Part shown: in pieces, positions 1 to 9,925 of the stretch | Position numbering within the stretch: position 1 is the stretch's first letter | How the letters are laid out: each line of letters begins with the position of its first letter | Assembly (NCBI GenBank): GCA_030068145.1 | Contig: JAPJBO010000028.1 | Location: 186,001-250,000 of the forward strand | DNA: 64,000 nt | Direction of reading: 5' to 3' | DNA from: Diplonema papillatum | Taxonomy: Eukaryota; Euglenozoa; Diplonemea; Diplonemida; Diplonemidae | Made by a program: the position numbers and the translations under genes | The notes under the pieces: model-generated | The model's database searches: none | Told to the model about the DNA's origin: nothing | What the model saw: the letters and a program-made list of their open reading frames with translations, nothing else

Positions 1-440
1 GGAGTCAGGACACGAGTGAAAACGCCACGGTGTGCGGAGCTTCGCATTTCCTTCAACATTACATGCTTGGTATTAAAAAAGCATTTGAAATATCCTTTGG
101 AGTACTTACGATCTTGCGGCCTACGGGCTACAAAAGACGTACGAGAGTTCCTAGCCTAGTCAACCTATGATGTATTGGCCTGCTTAGACGACTTTCCACA
201 GGGCCGATCTGCAAACTATGGCTTTCGAGGTGGACCCTTTCCCGACGTGAGTCAATGCTCATACATCTACCTAACCAACGTTAGCAATAGCAGCGGTGTG
301 CGAATGAAACAGGTCAATCGAGGGATAGGACACGACTTCAAGTCGGTGCAAGCCCGCAAGAGCTTCTGCCCCTATTAGCTTTTGACGGCAGGGCCAGGTT
401 TTGCAAAAATCGGGCGTGCAATGACCAAAAGAAAAAGTAG
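1..440. other. Intergenic, nothing recognised
   Basis: No ORF with gene-like composition, no RNA motif and no repeat unit was recognised before the tandem duplication that begins at 441. Confidence 0.5.
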
Positions 441-547
441 TCGTGATTGCAAGAAGACAAAACTCGCACTCATGCGTGTCCTTCAAACAGGATACTCGTG
501 ATTGCAACAAGACAAAACTCGCACTCACGCGTGTCCTTCAAACAGGA
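441..547. repeat. Tandem duplication, two 55-bp units
   Basis: Two adjacent near-identical units start at 441 and 496, each reading TCGTGATTGCAA..GACAAAACTCGC and ending CTTCAAACAGGA. The second copy differs by a few substitutions. It abuts and slightly overlaps the 3' end of the minus-strand ORF that stops at 525. Confidence 0.85.
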
Positions 548-1088
548 GAAGCCCTACCATCCCACCACCAAGATGCGATAATGCGTTGTATTCCTTGTAC
601 GGCCGAGGTTTTGCGGCTGTCAGCAGGCTCCTGAAGAATTCTCTGCAACTGCATCCGAATTCTTCAATCGCAAAACGTTGCATGTTCTCCTTGTCATTGT
701 ATTCCATGTCAACGAGCTGTGTTGCAAAACCATGCAAAAAATCAGCTGGCAGTGACGGAACGTCGATAAAGAATGCGTGTGGCATTGTTCTCACCGCAGT
801 CGTTGGCGGCACTTTGCCCGAATTTGCTCCGATGGGTTCTGCTTCGCCGAAAGGCACGCTGTGTAGCATCCGAAGCAGATACTTCTGGGGGGTGCATAGA
901 CAGGAGCGTTCACAACAAGCATCCAATTCGGACAGCTTGAAGACGCCTGTCCAAGTAGTCGTTGCTGGAACCTTGCACCTTGCCGTCGTAGTTGTTGCTG
1001 CAGTCGTAGTCGTGTGCACTTCCTCCGCGTGGCACCACACTCCTGGAGGCACTTCAAACAGATGAATCCTCTTGTACCAGTCTCTTCT
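525..1088 (-). CDS. Hypothetical ORF or exon, unrecognised
   Basis: The minus-strand frame is open from about 1088 to a stop at 525 and has protein-like composition, with acidic and aromatic stretches and few low-complexity runs apart from a Thr-rich tract around 960-1020. There is no ATG near the 5' end: the frame opens after a TGA with residues DWYKRIHLFEVPPGVW. If real, it is therefore an internal or last exon, or the remnant of a mobile-element gene. No family was recognised and no splice sites could be fixed. It is included because codon use looks less random than in neighbouring sequence. It could equally be a chance ORF. Confidence 0.28.
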   Translation of the reverse strand, partial: RRDWYKRIHLFEVPPGVWCHAEEVHTTTTAATTTTARCKVPATTTWTGVFKLSELDACCERSCLCTPQKYLLRMLHSVPFGEAEPIGANSGKVPPTTAVRTMPHAFFIDVPSLPADFLHGFATQLVDMEYNDKENMQRFAIEEFGCSCREFFRSLLTAAKPRPYKEYNALSHLGGGMVGLLLFEGHA

Positions 1089-2848
1089 TCACTTCGGGCT
1101 GAGGAAACGAAGCAACCTTTCTCCAGGGAATCATCTCTCCTGCTATTCTAGCCGCGTCATAAACTCGAAAGGAAGAGAAATGCGAAGCAACGGGCTGGTT
1201 CGTAAACCCAATAACAGTAAACACAATAACAAACGAAGTGGAATAACGAGAAGCCTTGCGAACAACAAGGCCGCAGGGGGAGGGAGGGCGGGTTCTTTAA
1301 ACGCTTTACGTTTCACCAACCACAACCACTACCCCTGGATCATGGTGTATGCTTGGAAAGTCACACCAGTGCGGCCATATTCGGGTCGTTGATTCCCCCG
1401 ATAAATCAGCATTTTCGCACCGCAGATTTTGCAGCATCCCTGTTCTTCAGTACCTGCCATCCCAGTTCTGAAGTGCGCTCAATCTGCCTGGTGAAGTGCA
1501 AAAGGAGGGACAACCTTTTTGGGATCCGAGGTGGTATTCTGACGATTTCGTGACCGATCTTTCCATTCCGTGTCTTCTCGGGAGCAACATGCACATATCA
1601 CACGTATCACACGCGCTCCCAGTATGATCTAAATATAGTTATATCGGGTTGAACGCGTCCAAGGGAGGTCATCTTTTTTTTTCTAAACCCTCGGGAACAG
1701 AGAGACCGGGGACACCTGCGCCCATAGCATCAAGAATTGGTCGAATTAGTGAAACCTTTGGTGACTGCGTGCGCTGCCATAGGGTGATCATTTTTGACAT
1801 AACAAAATAAAAAGTGACACACCCCCCCTGAATACAGAAGTTTGATAGAAGTTGTGTAGGCTCCTAGTGGGTAACACCACTCAATGGCCAAATTTCTTTC
1901 CCACTCGGAGACCGAGAAGCTTGTGTTTAGGCACTTGAAGCCACCCGAATCTTAAGGGCCCACCCCAAGGGGGGGGTCCGGGGGGGCCCCCGGCAAACGG
2001 TACGGTACATTTGGGTGGAGAAAGAGTCTCACTTCTCAGTCCCATATCGACCAACACACTGGCACTGTTTGCCACCTCTGTGCGTGCACATTCCTGAAGG
2101 CAACAGCCCATTTAAAATTCATCCCACTCAGATACTGCGTGCTGGTATATCATTGGCACAAGTAGATGCAGACGGGAGATCACACGGAACCTGGCACTCG
2201 TGTCAACTCGGAAAAGCTTCTGCCTCGACTCTCTCACTCGGCCCAGTCCCCGCGGCAGCTCCAAGCTTCTCAGGCATCCAAGGGATGCCTGCGAAGGTGC
2301 AGGCCATCGTGTAGGGGAGTGTTGTTAACAAGAAGTGCACCCTTACCCTTATATCTCAATGGGATTGCCTTGGGCACCCCGCCCCACAACCACGGCCACC
2401 ACTGCCTATCAGCAGCTCCCAGCCCTACGCCCACCACTTACCCCTCCCGAGCCGAATCCATTTGACGTTGGGCCCAGGTTGGGGTGACGAGATCCTATTC
2501 TGTATCAAGAGCGTTGAAGTATGGCTAAAGCCTAGTCAACCATACCACTATTCAAAAGTTGGGAAGAGAAACGGAGAGAGGAGGAGGGTTTGCCGGTACC
2601 GCCATCTTGAATACAAGAGAGAGCCGGTCCGAACAACTATTTCTTCCCGCGTCCATGCTGTAGGCGCAAAGCCTGCACGCCACTTTCTCCCCGCCAAGGT
2701 CTTGGAAACCCGATTTGTCAGCCTAAGAAACTGTACCAACCTCGTGTGTTTGACGGGTCTGCGTCGCCAGTAACAGTCAGTAACTTCGCCAACAAACGAG
2801 TCGCGCAAGAGAAGAAAGCAAACAACGCGCGGTACACGGGCAAAGAAA

Positions 2849-2850
<2 letters not shown>
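1089..2850. other. Intergenic, nothing supported
   Basis: Mixed-composition sequence. The only local feature is a GC hairpin-like tract at about 1958-1993, where runs of G face runs of C around GGTCCGGGGGGGCCCCC. Short ORFs here look random. Confidence 0.5.

Positions 2851-2852
<2 letters not shown>

Positions 2853-2918
<66 letters not shown>
2853..2918. repeat. (GA)n dinucleotide microsatellite
   Basis: An uninterrupted GA/AG run of about 65 bp. It forms part of a dispersed repeat family whose other copies carry shorter GAGAGA tracts near 2973-2989, 39628, 57530 and 60885. Confidence 0.95.
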
Positions 2919-2921
<3 letters not shown>

Positions 2922-3070
2922 AACCGTGAATCTAATAATCAGGGCTTACCCCACAATCTCGCTTTCATCCGAGAGAGAGAGAGAGAGACGAGTTAGAGTG
3001 CAGGATCATCTCTTTGGGTATCCGGTCGCCCCAGTACCGCCCTGTACTAGCGTACGTCGTTCCGTCGGGG
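2917..3070 (+). repeat. Dispersed repeat family F, copy 1
   Basis: The left part (TTTAACCGTGAATCTAATAA then CGCTTTCATCC) recurs at 39417-39465. The right part (GAGAGAGACGAGTT..GTGCAGG.ATCATCTCT..TCCGGTCGC) recurs at 57520-57645 and 60870-60965, and in part at 39618-39650. The copies are diverged and none codes for anything recognised. This looks like an old short interspersed repeat. Confidence 0.7.
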
Positions 3071-3880
3071 GTCCGGACACAGTAAGTGTTTGGGCAGAAT
3101 CTTGCCACTCGTGCACGGTTGATGCTAGCAGCAAGCCAACTTCGAATTAAAATGAGGTGGTAACGAAAGAAGGGAAGACACCCCTCAGTAGGAATGAGAG
3201 AAGAAGGAGAGGTAGGTGCGTAAAAGAAACAAAGAACGGGGTCTTCTCTTCTGTGCGCCCCCCCGCTCCTCTGTTCGTATACATAGTTTAGATAACCGAC
3301 CGTCGTCACGTTGGGACTCCGAGAGCCCGTCTAAGAGTTGTCGCCAAGGTTGGTGGCAGCCCTGAGTTGCAGACGCAGAAATTTCATCTTAGCTTGTGGG
3401 GGAAGAAATCAGGACGATGATCGCGTTCAGACCCACTCTCTGCAGTTGGTTCGCAGTGGCACCCCTTTCTCTTGGTGGAACGAAAGGAAAACAGCGCAAT
3501 CCGCGGCCTTTCGGCCAATCATCAGACACACGCTTTCCAGGACCTTTCTCGTTCGCGCGCCCGGTCTACGTTTCAAAGAAAGTTGAGATGTCGCTAAATA
3601 TTTGTAGGGTGCGTTCTTTTGTTCGTGCGCACTAGCGGAAGTCATCCCTGCTTTGGTAAGTTTCGTGTAAGTGCGCTGCCAACTACTAATTGTGTACAAC
3701 TGCGGTCTGGTTCTACTCAATGTGGGGAGATACTTGGAGGTGTCGCCCGATGCTTTCGGCGGTGTCACCAGCATGCTGGCGAGTACGACACTGTGGCAGC
3801 CGACGCCCTCCTCTAGTATTCCGTCTTGTCGTCCAGGCACGTCGTGCATGGCGACCCGCAAGATTGTACCAAAAATGATC
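3071..3880. other. Intergenic, nothing supported
   Basis: Contains overlapping ORFs on both strands up to 169 codons, none with a recognisable domain, coding-like composition or splice context. Confidence 0.45.
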
Positions 3881-3884
3881 GAGG

Positions 3885-4092
3885 AGGCTGCCATGTGCTC
3901 ATTTCGAAGGAGGCTAGAGGGGGAGAAACAATACAACTACAAAGTGGGTCTTTTTTGTTGAACGCTTACGCCCGCCACTGAACCCAGATTCACCTGTGTT
4001 TCGTGTGGGCTGCAGCACATTTACCTCCTTTGATCTTTTGCAGCTGGCAGCCTCCTCAAGTATTTCCTACAAAGCAGGTGCTTCTACAAAAA
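3885..4092 (+). repeat. Dispersed repeat family L, copy 1
   Basis: About 200 bp nearly identical to 61490-61690, from ATTTCGAAGGAGGCTAGAGG through AACCCAGATTCACCTGTGTT to TATTTCCTA.AAAGCAGGT. A third, diverged copy lies inverted at 22280-22410, and a weak relic may lie at 8110-8200. High identity across 57 kb points to recent dispersal. No ORF is conserved between copies. Confidence 0.8.
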
Positions 4093-4096
4093 AAAG

Positions 4097-5023
4097 TACG
4101 TGCGCTCGGCTAAGGCCGGCGTGTGGCGACAGCAGTTAAAGTTCGGGGAACGGTAAAGTTCGGGCGAAGCTAAGCTCGGGCAATGCTAAGTTCGAGCGAT
4201 GCTAAGTTCGGGCGTTGCTAAGTTCTGGTGCTAAGCGCTCAGGGCCGAGTCAGGCTGCGCTGGTACTAAAAAAAAGTTCGGGCACGAAGCGAAGTTCGGC
4301 CAGGGTGGTAAAGTCCGGGTGAAGCCAAGGTTGTTGCTCGTGCCCGGGGGCGGACACCCCCCGACCCACCGAGTACGGGAAAAGTTTGGCGCTGGTACCC
4401 GGGGGGGACACCCCTCGGACCCACCGAGACGGGTAAAGTTTGGCGCTCGTACCCGGGTGGGGCGCCCCCCGGACCCCTGGCACGAGGGGCCTGGGGCAGC
4501 CTTTTCCCGCCCGTCCCCCCCCCGCCGGCCTCGGGGCGACGGGGTGACCCAAATACCGCGAGATACTGAGAAACTTCGCAAAGAACGCAAATTTCGGGCA
4601 CGTTAGACCCCGGAACGCAAGAAATCTCAAAAACAACAGTCGGCCGGAAAAGTGCGGTGAGCGGGGTTCGAACCCGGGCCTACTGGCCTGAAGGCCGTCA
4701 CCCGCTCGCCCCTGCCTACTGGCAGGCGGGAGAAAAATTGTATCCGCAATATTATCCAGTCCAAAAACAATACAGCTTCATAATTGCTGCAAGAAAAGCC
4801 GGGTTGGCTCGAATAGAGGCTATTCACATTGCATGTTCATAGGACCTCCAGTCTCGAAAAAAATACTCGACGTAGCTGCGACCGAACTGTGGTTCACTGG
4901 TACTTAGCTTCACCCGAACTTTGCTTCGCCCGAACTTTCACCAGAAATTTGCATCACCCAAACTTAGCATCGCCCGAACTTAGCTTCGCTCGAACTTTAC
5001 TGTTTCCCGAACTTTAACTGCTG
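4097..5023. mobile_element. Inverted-repeat element of GTTCGGG units, copy 1
   Basis: The left end (CAGCAGTTAAAGTTCGGGG from 4130) is matched by an inverted right end (CCGAACTTTAACTGCTG, ending 5023) over about 45 bp. Inside are many degenerate 17-bp units of the type AAGTTCGGGCGAAGCTA, then a G/C-rich block with two related sub-blocks (gacacccc..gacccaccgag). On the right the same units run in reverse orientation. A tRNA-like segment lies inside at 4653-4722. Homology with the second copy (52127-52900) begins earlier, at GTACGTGCGCTCGG (4097). There is no coding capacity and no convincing target-site duplication. Best read as a non-autonomous fold-back-type DNA element. Confidence 0.6.
4653..4722 (-). 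other. tRNA-like segment (SINE or tRNA pseudogene)
   Basis: On the minus strand an A-box-like stretch (GGCGAGCGGGTGACGG) is followed by a perfect B-box/T-loop (GGGTTCGAACCCC). The T arm pairs at four of five positions. The anticodon arm is shortened to a GGCC-TTCA-GGCC hairpin, and the 5' acceptor strand does not pair with the 3' side. This is therefore not a functional tRNA by eye. A similar tRNA-like segment accompanies the related repeat near 53120, suggesting a tRNA-derived component of the mobile family. Confidence 0.4.
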
Positions 5024-5029
5024 AAGAAT

Positions 5030-5092
5030 AGGCGTGTGTTTGTTCGTACGTGCCGGGGGAGGATTAGCCTGCTAGTCAATGATAGTGAGTGA
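5030..5092 (+). repeat. Dispersed repeat family G, copy 1
   Basis: Roughly 60 bp (GTTTGTTCGTACGTGCCGGG..GAGGATTAGC.TGCTAGT) that recurs inverted at 28745-28808, inside intron 2 of the thioredoxin-fold gene. It lies immediately outside the inverted-repeat element. Confidence 0.7.
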
Positions 5093-5234
5093 ACGTGATC
5101 GTGAAGCTAATCTGCTCCCAACACGCTGCCAGTGTTCTCTTTCGTGTTTACAATGCATTGTTACTACGAAAAAGAAAAGAGCGTCGGGCAAGGCAGGCTC
5201 TCAAAGAACAAGTATTAAATCTAGCTGACGTTTG

Positions 5235-7052
5235 CTATCTGTCGGCATCGCGCGGCCGAGCCGAGGACGAAGAGACACTCAGCTGCAAAGTGCCGAGGTC
5301 TTCCTGGTGGTTAATGGGAACCCACCCCAGCTCCGTCGAGCGTGAGTCCTCTGGCGCGAAGTGGCGCATGTAAGGGTTGATGGAGTCCCAGTCGGCACCG
5401 TCTGAAGGAGCCTCCGCAATTTTCGGGGCCTCCCACGCCGCCCAGTCGTTATGGCTTTCCTTGTTCGCCTCGTTGGGCGGCGAAGGCGCCGACTCGGGAG
5501 CCTTACTTTGGGGCGCGTCGACATCCGGGCCGACACCGACAAGAACAGAGGTCCCGAACTTTGCGTAGCGCTCGACGATTGTGTTCTTTTTTCGTTGGAC
5601 ATGCAGGAACTTGCAGTTGGAAGCGCCGTCGACGCAGCGGCCGTGCAGGAAAGCCATGCACCGCGAAACGCTCCCGCTGGGCAGCTTCCACTTCGACTGG
5701 CAGGCCCGGCAGCGCAGGACCTTGTGGCCTTTGCGTGTGCGAACGTCGTCCCAATCATTGTGCTCGCACGGCTTCTTCTCGATCGGCGTGTCCGAATCGT
5801 CGGTGATCGACGCTTTCGCTTTCCACCCTATACGGTGGTACGGACAGTGCGACACGGTGCAGTACAGAAGCTTCACGGCTCTGCGGCGTTTGAGATCCCT
5901 CCAAGCGTTGTGGTCGCAGAAGTCCGGCGGAATGCGCTCCAGCTCCGCCTCCGTTAGGTGCAAGCGGTACCACTGCGTGCCGCATGCTCGGCACTGCGTC
6001 TGCATGGGGGCCGGTGCCTGCACGTTGTCCGCCCGGATCTTGACAAACTCCCAGCAGCCGTGCGCGCAGTCGTGCGGTTGGTCTGCCATCGTTCCAATAC
6101 ACGCCTCGTCGCCGAACACTCCAATGGTGAGCATCCCGTCACGGATCGGTCCGTCCGGAAACGAAGGATTCGGCTTCAGCGTCAGTTTCAGGTGCCACCT
6201 CTCACGACACCTGCGGCAAGTGAGCTGCGGCATCGTCTCGTCGTCGACTGCGCTGGGCGGCCTCGACAGTTGCGCCAGCTCGTAGCTGGTCGGGGATGTG
6301 AAGAAGACGTCGCAGTCCAAGTACCCCCACACGTGGTCGCACGCCGGCTGCGACGCAACGTGCACAGCCTCCCCGCATGCCTCGCAGGTCAGCACCTTGC
6401 AAATCGGCTCTTTTCGCTGCTTGTTTGCGTGCAGCCGAAACTGGAGCGCAGCCGGATCGGAATCCTCGCTGAACGGCAGTATTGAAACAGCCCACCTCTT
6501 ATGCGTGCACGGGTTGTCTCGCGGGGTGACTTCGCTCACCTGGGCCAGTTCCCATTCTTCTTTGCAGACCGAGCATCGAAGGTGTTGGATGAAGATGTTC
6601 GTGTCGTCTGGCGAGCGTGCGGTGCGGTCTTTTCCCTTGACGGGCTGCCAGCTATTGTGCTCGCAGAAGCTCCTTTGCAGAGCCTCGGCAAGGGGAACCT
6701 TCGAGTGGGCAAGCGGAGGCAGCACAATGGGCCTCCGGGTGGGCAGGGCAGTGAGCTCGGAATCGTCCAGACTTTCGCTGTCTGAATCAGCGGACCGAAG
6801 CGCTTGTTCTGCGGACGCGGCCAGTCGGCTTGCGGCGTTGGGCTGCGGCGGGACCTTGGGCGGACCTCCGCTCTTGAGCGGGTCGTTCTTTGGGTGGACC
6901 GGCACCGATGGTGACAAGCCGGCGGCTTCGCTGGTTATCGACGGGGCAGCGGAGGACTGAGACGAGGGGTGCTTGCTTGATTCGAGCCGTCGATCTCTGC
7001 TGTGCTTCGAGTTGCCGGTTCTAGGCTTCACCTCCGAGCGTTCGAGGGCCAT
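5235..7052 (-). CDS. Zinc-module protein: six Cys/His/Trp repeats plus CCCH finger
   Basis: 605 aa from ATG at 7052, single exon as seen. Residues 1-125 are Ser/Pro-rich and probably disordered. From about residue 130 to 460 a module recurs six times: C-x2-H-x2-W (CEHNSW, CTHKRW, CDHVW, CAHGCW, CDHNAW, CEHNDW), then 25-45 residues later C-x2-C with Trp three or four residues on (CSVCKEEW, CRRCRERW, CRACGTQW, CRACQSKW). The fifth copy reads CTVSHCPYH and the second CEACGEAV, so spacing is relaxed. Each module offers C, H, C, C ligands. A C-x7-C-x6-C-x3-H finger (CMAFLHGRC..CKFLH) follows at about 465-487, then an acidic, Trp-containing tail. CCCH fingers commonly bind RNA; the repeated module was not recognised as a named family. 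AG sites (e.g. TTCTTCCAG about 70 bp upstream of the ATG) could serve a splice acceptor. Gene existence is well supported; function is inference. Confidence 0.85.
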   Translation of the reverse strand: MALERSEVKPRTGNSKHSRDRRLESSKHPSSQSSAAPSITSEAAGLSPSVPVHPKNDPLKSGGPPKVPPQPNAASRLAASAEQALRSADSDSESLDDSELTALPTRRPIVLPPLAHSKVPLAEALQRSFCEHNSWQPVKGKDRTARSPDDTNIFIQHLRCSVCKEEWELAQVSEVTPRDNPCTHKRWAVSILPFSEDSDPAALQFRLHANKQRKEPICKVLTCEACGEAVHVASQPACDHVWGYLDCDVFFTSPTSYELAQLSRPPSAVDDETMPQLTCRRCRERWHLKLTLKPNPSFPDGPIRDGMLTIGVFGDEACIGTMADQPHDCAHGCWEFVKIRADNVQAPAPMQTQCRACGTQWYRLHLTEAELERIPPDFCDHNAWRDLKRRRAVKLLYCTVSHCPYHRIGWKAKASITDDSDTPIEKKPCEHNDWDDVRTRKGHKVLRCRACQSKWKLPSGSVSRCMAFLHGRCVDGASNCKFLHVQRKKNTIVERYAKFGTSVLVGVGPDVDAPQSKAPESAPSPPNEANKESHNDWAAWEAPKIAEAPSDGADWDSINPYMRHFAPEDSRSTELGWVPINHQEDLGTLQLSVSSSSARPRDADR

Positions 7053-9279
7053 CGGAATCAATGCGGACGAAGCAGGCCGAATCACGGATTTAAAACTGAA
7101 CTACGCAACTTCCGAGCTCTCTGGAAGAACGAACGTACGTTCCGTGACGCCAAGGGACTGCTGGTGCAACAACGAAGCCGGCAACGAAAGACCACAACAA
7201 CTAACGACCCGCCCCGGATAGTCGTTGATTAAGAACCCGACACCTCAGAATCTCGGTCGGGGCCAGATTCTAAAAAAAGAAGTGGAGGCAGTCGGGAGGA
7301 AAAGCGAAACAGCAAAGCAAACGAAGAGAAGGTCCCTTTCCAGAATGACGGTTAGCTTGAAACTCCGGGGGACTTATCTCTTATTGTTGAAGTTTTCGTC
7401 GTCTTTTTGCGTTTTCCGCCGATGGTCGCTCCGCTCGCCTGTAACGGCGTTCTGTTGAATGGAACTGAGAGTCTTAGGTTGTGTAAAGTAGCTGATTCAA
7501 CTGCGTAGCTTTGAAACTGCACTCTTGTCAGGTGGCGTCTCCTTTCCCGACGTCAGGCTGGAAACTCTGCCGTTGGAGGACTGAACCTTGTTTGATTGGT
7601 CTTCTGAGAGGGTGCAGCGCAGCTTCGGCAAGCGGTGGCAAAAACTGGCACGGTTTTGTTACTACCTGCAATCAACACGCAAAAGCGATTGAGCTTGCTG
7701 GCAGCTCCTTGGAGGAGAGGAATGAAGAAGAGGTGTGAAAACGGGGGAGAAAATACAGTGGTGCAGAGACAGCGCGGGATGCCCTGTCTTGTCTAGCCGC
7801 CACCGGTTCTAGCCTTTCAGGAAATACTCGCTTTCCGGCTTATTCGTATTAGTGTGTTTCCGACGATCCCGGGAAGGGTGTACTGATTGGCTTCCGACCT
7901 TATCTTTGCGCGGTTCTGATGATTTCCGGCGCTGCCTTGTTGCGTTGCTTTTTTGTGTTTTCGACGATCCCGAATGGGCGTACAGATTGGTGGTGGTGTA
8001 TTTTGCTTTTCTGATCTCGTGGACCGCGTGTGATTATTCCCTTCTCCTTCTCTCCTTCTCTCTTGTGTAGATAACACCCGAGAAGGCTGCCAGCTACAAA
8101 AGAGGAAGCACGAAGCACAGGTAAAATCTGGGCTTTATGTCGGGTGTGTGTGTTCAACCAAAAATACCCATTTGCAGTTGTATTGCGTCACCTCCTCTTC
8201 TTCTTTCTTTTTTTCGGGGTAGAAGTCGGGCTTATCTTCTCATAGTATTCCTTCGGGGTTCTCTTTCCCCTCTGCACCTGCACGTTTGTGTGGGCGGTTT
8301 GGTAAGGGACGATCTAGACCTTGAATGCACTTGTTCAAACCCTGAGCAAAGCGTTGTGATGGGTCCCTGAGGGGAACGCAAGAGCATGCATGGAATGACA
8401 TGCTCAACACACCGTGTTCTCCTGTGTTTGCTGCGGGAGACAAGCTTGCATGTGTCCGGCGGTATTGAGCTCACGGATAGTGCCTGCGGAATTCCCAACC
8501 CAAACCATTGCTGGCGCTTGCGCTGAACAGGAGTAGTCGGACAAAAATCAGGCAGCACCGCGCGGCAGACGGGGGTGAAGATCGGCTACCCCCTGCAGAT
8601 GGCCCGTTGCAACGCGCAACTCGGGCGCGGCCGTCAGCACACCGCCGCCACCCAGACGGGTTTAACGAGCTTCCAAACCTTTTTGGACTCGGTGCCGTCG
8701 CCACCGAGGGCACAGGGCACAGCGGACAGGGTTAACTCCAACCCAAGCTTTGCAAGCCGCGACCGCTCTCTCGCCCCCCAAGCAAACTTCGCTTCAAAGA
8801 CTCGCACGTCCACTTTGTCCACGGAAATGGGAATGCAGGAGACCACTCTTTGGGGAAACCACGCCCGAGCTCTATAGTTTACTGGAGCGGAAAATCGCAC
8901 AACGGGAAGTAAAAAAAATGAGTTTTGGTCATAAAATAGGATGCACATGTACGGACTTTTCTCGGCACGACCGATTAAAAACAAAGGAGCAATAATGGTG
9001 GGTACAACGAAAGTGAAAGTGAAGAGTACTCCGCAACTTCGGACTTGTTTCTCGATGGACACGAGCCACCCTTTGTACAGTGAAAAAAGCCCGAGTCAGC
9101 CTGCGCAAGATGCGAGTGCTCGCATGGACCTGTGAAACGAACGGCATTTCATGTTGAGACACTCGAGTCCAACTTACCACAATGCTGTGACAGAGAGTCA
9201 AATGAGAACCATCAGCCAGGGTCTTGTTTTGCGCCAGAAGACGCCGCCTGGCGTGTGAAACGCGTCGACAGGCTCCCGT
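7053..9279. other. Intergenic, nothing strongly supported
   Basis: Upstream region of the zinc-module gene and downstream region of the GBP-like gene. Around 8110-8200 there is a weak relic resembling dispersed family L. No ORF here has coding-like composition. Confidence 0.45.
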
Positions 9280-9925
9280 GACTCTACCGCGCGGTCCAGC
9301 AATTCCCGTAAACCCGCAAACCCGGTGTACGGGACTCAATTTCTAGCTGTTTCGATGTTTTGAGGGAAGCGACTCGTCGCGTTGTGCCTCGCACGGCAAC
9401 AGCATCCTTTTTCTTTCGCCACGCTGCCGTTCGCTCTGCTTTGGTGTGGTCACGACAGAGAGTCGAATGACGTCGATTGGTCAGGGAAGCCGGCCAGCAG
9501 GTTCTTGTTCTGGGCCAGGAAATCCCTCTGACGCGCAATGTGCGTCGTCAGGGAGCTGGAGTTTGTGGGGGGTCGTTTTTCGGCCAGCTCCTTGTTCAGC
9601 TGGATCTCCACCTTGGACAGCAGCAGCTTGACGGACCTGTGCTGCTTCTGCTCCTGAGCCAGGGCGGCCTGCAGCTGGGTGGCGCTGGATCGGAGCGAGG
9701 ACAGCTCGGCTTCGGCGCTCCCGAAGCGACTCGACGGCCCGCTTCAGCTCTCCTTGGCGGCAAGGAGCTCGGTTTCGCGCTGTTTCGATGTTTTGAGCGA
9801 CGCCGCCAGCGCGTCAGTCGCGCTCCACCTCGCGCAGTTTGGCCGAGAACACGTCTTTGTCCCGCGTGATCCCTCCGCCGCTGCTGCAGCGCTCTTCTGC
9901 TATTCGCTCTATCTTCCTAGTGTGG
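9280..9925 (-). pseudogene. Decayed tandem copies of the GBP-like gene's last exon
   Basis: Minus-strand sequence directly after the stop at 9926 repeats the 3' part of exon 3. One copy runs from about 9920 to 9450 and ends with the same CTCTGTCGTGACCACAC. A second, more eroded copy runs from about 9450 to 9290. Both begin near AAAGCAGAGCGAAC-like sequence, matching AAGGCGGAGCGAAC in exon 3. Deletions and frameshifts break the frames, so neither codes for a complete coiled coil. This is a serial partial duplication with increasing decay away from the gene. Confidence 0.75.

Noticed and set aside
3427-3936. Minus-strand 169-codon ORF
   Set aside because: No domain, no suitable start context, and part of it overlaps dispersed family L.
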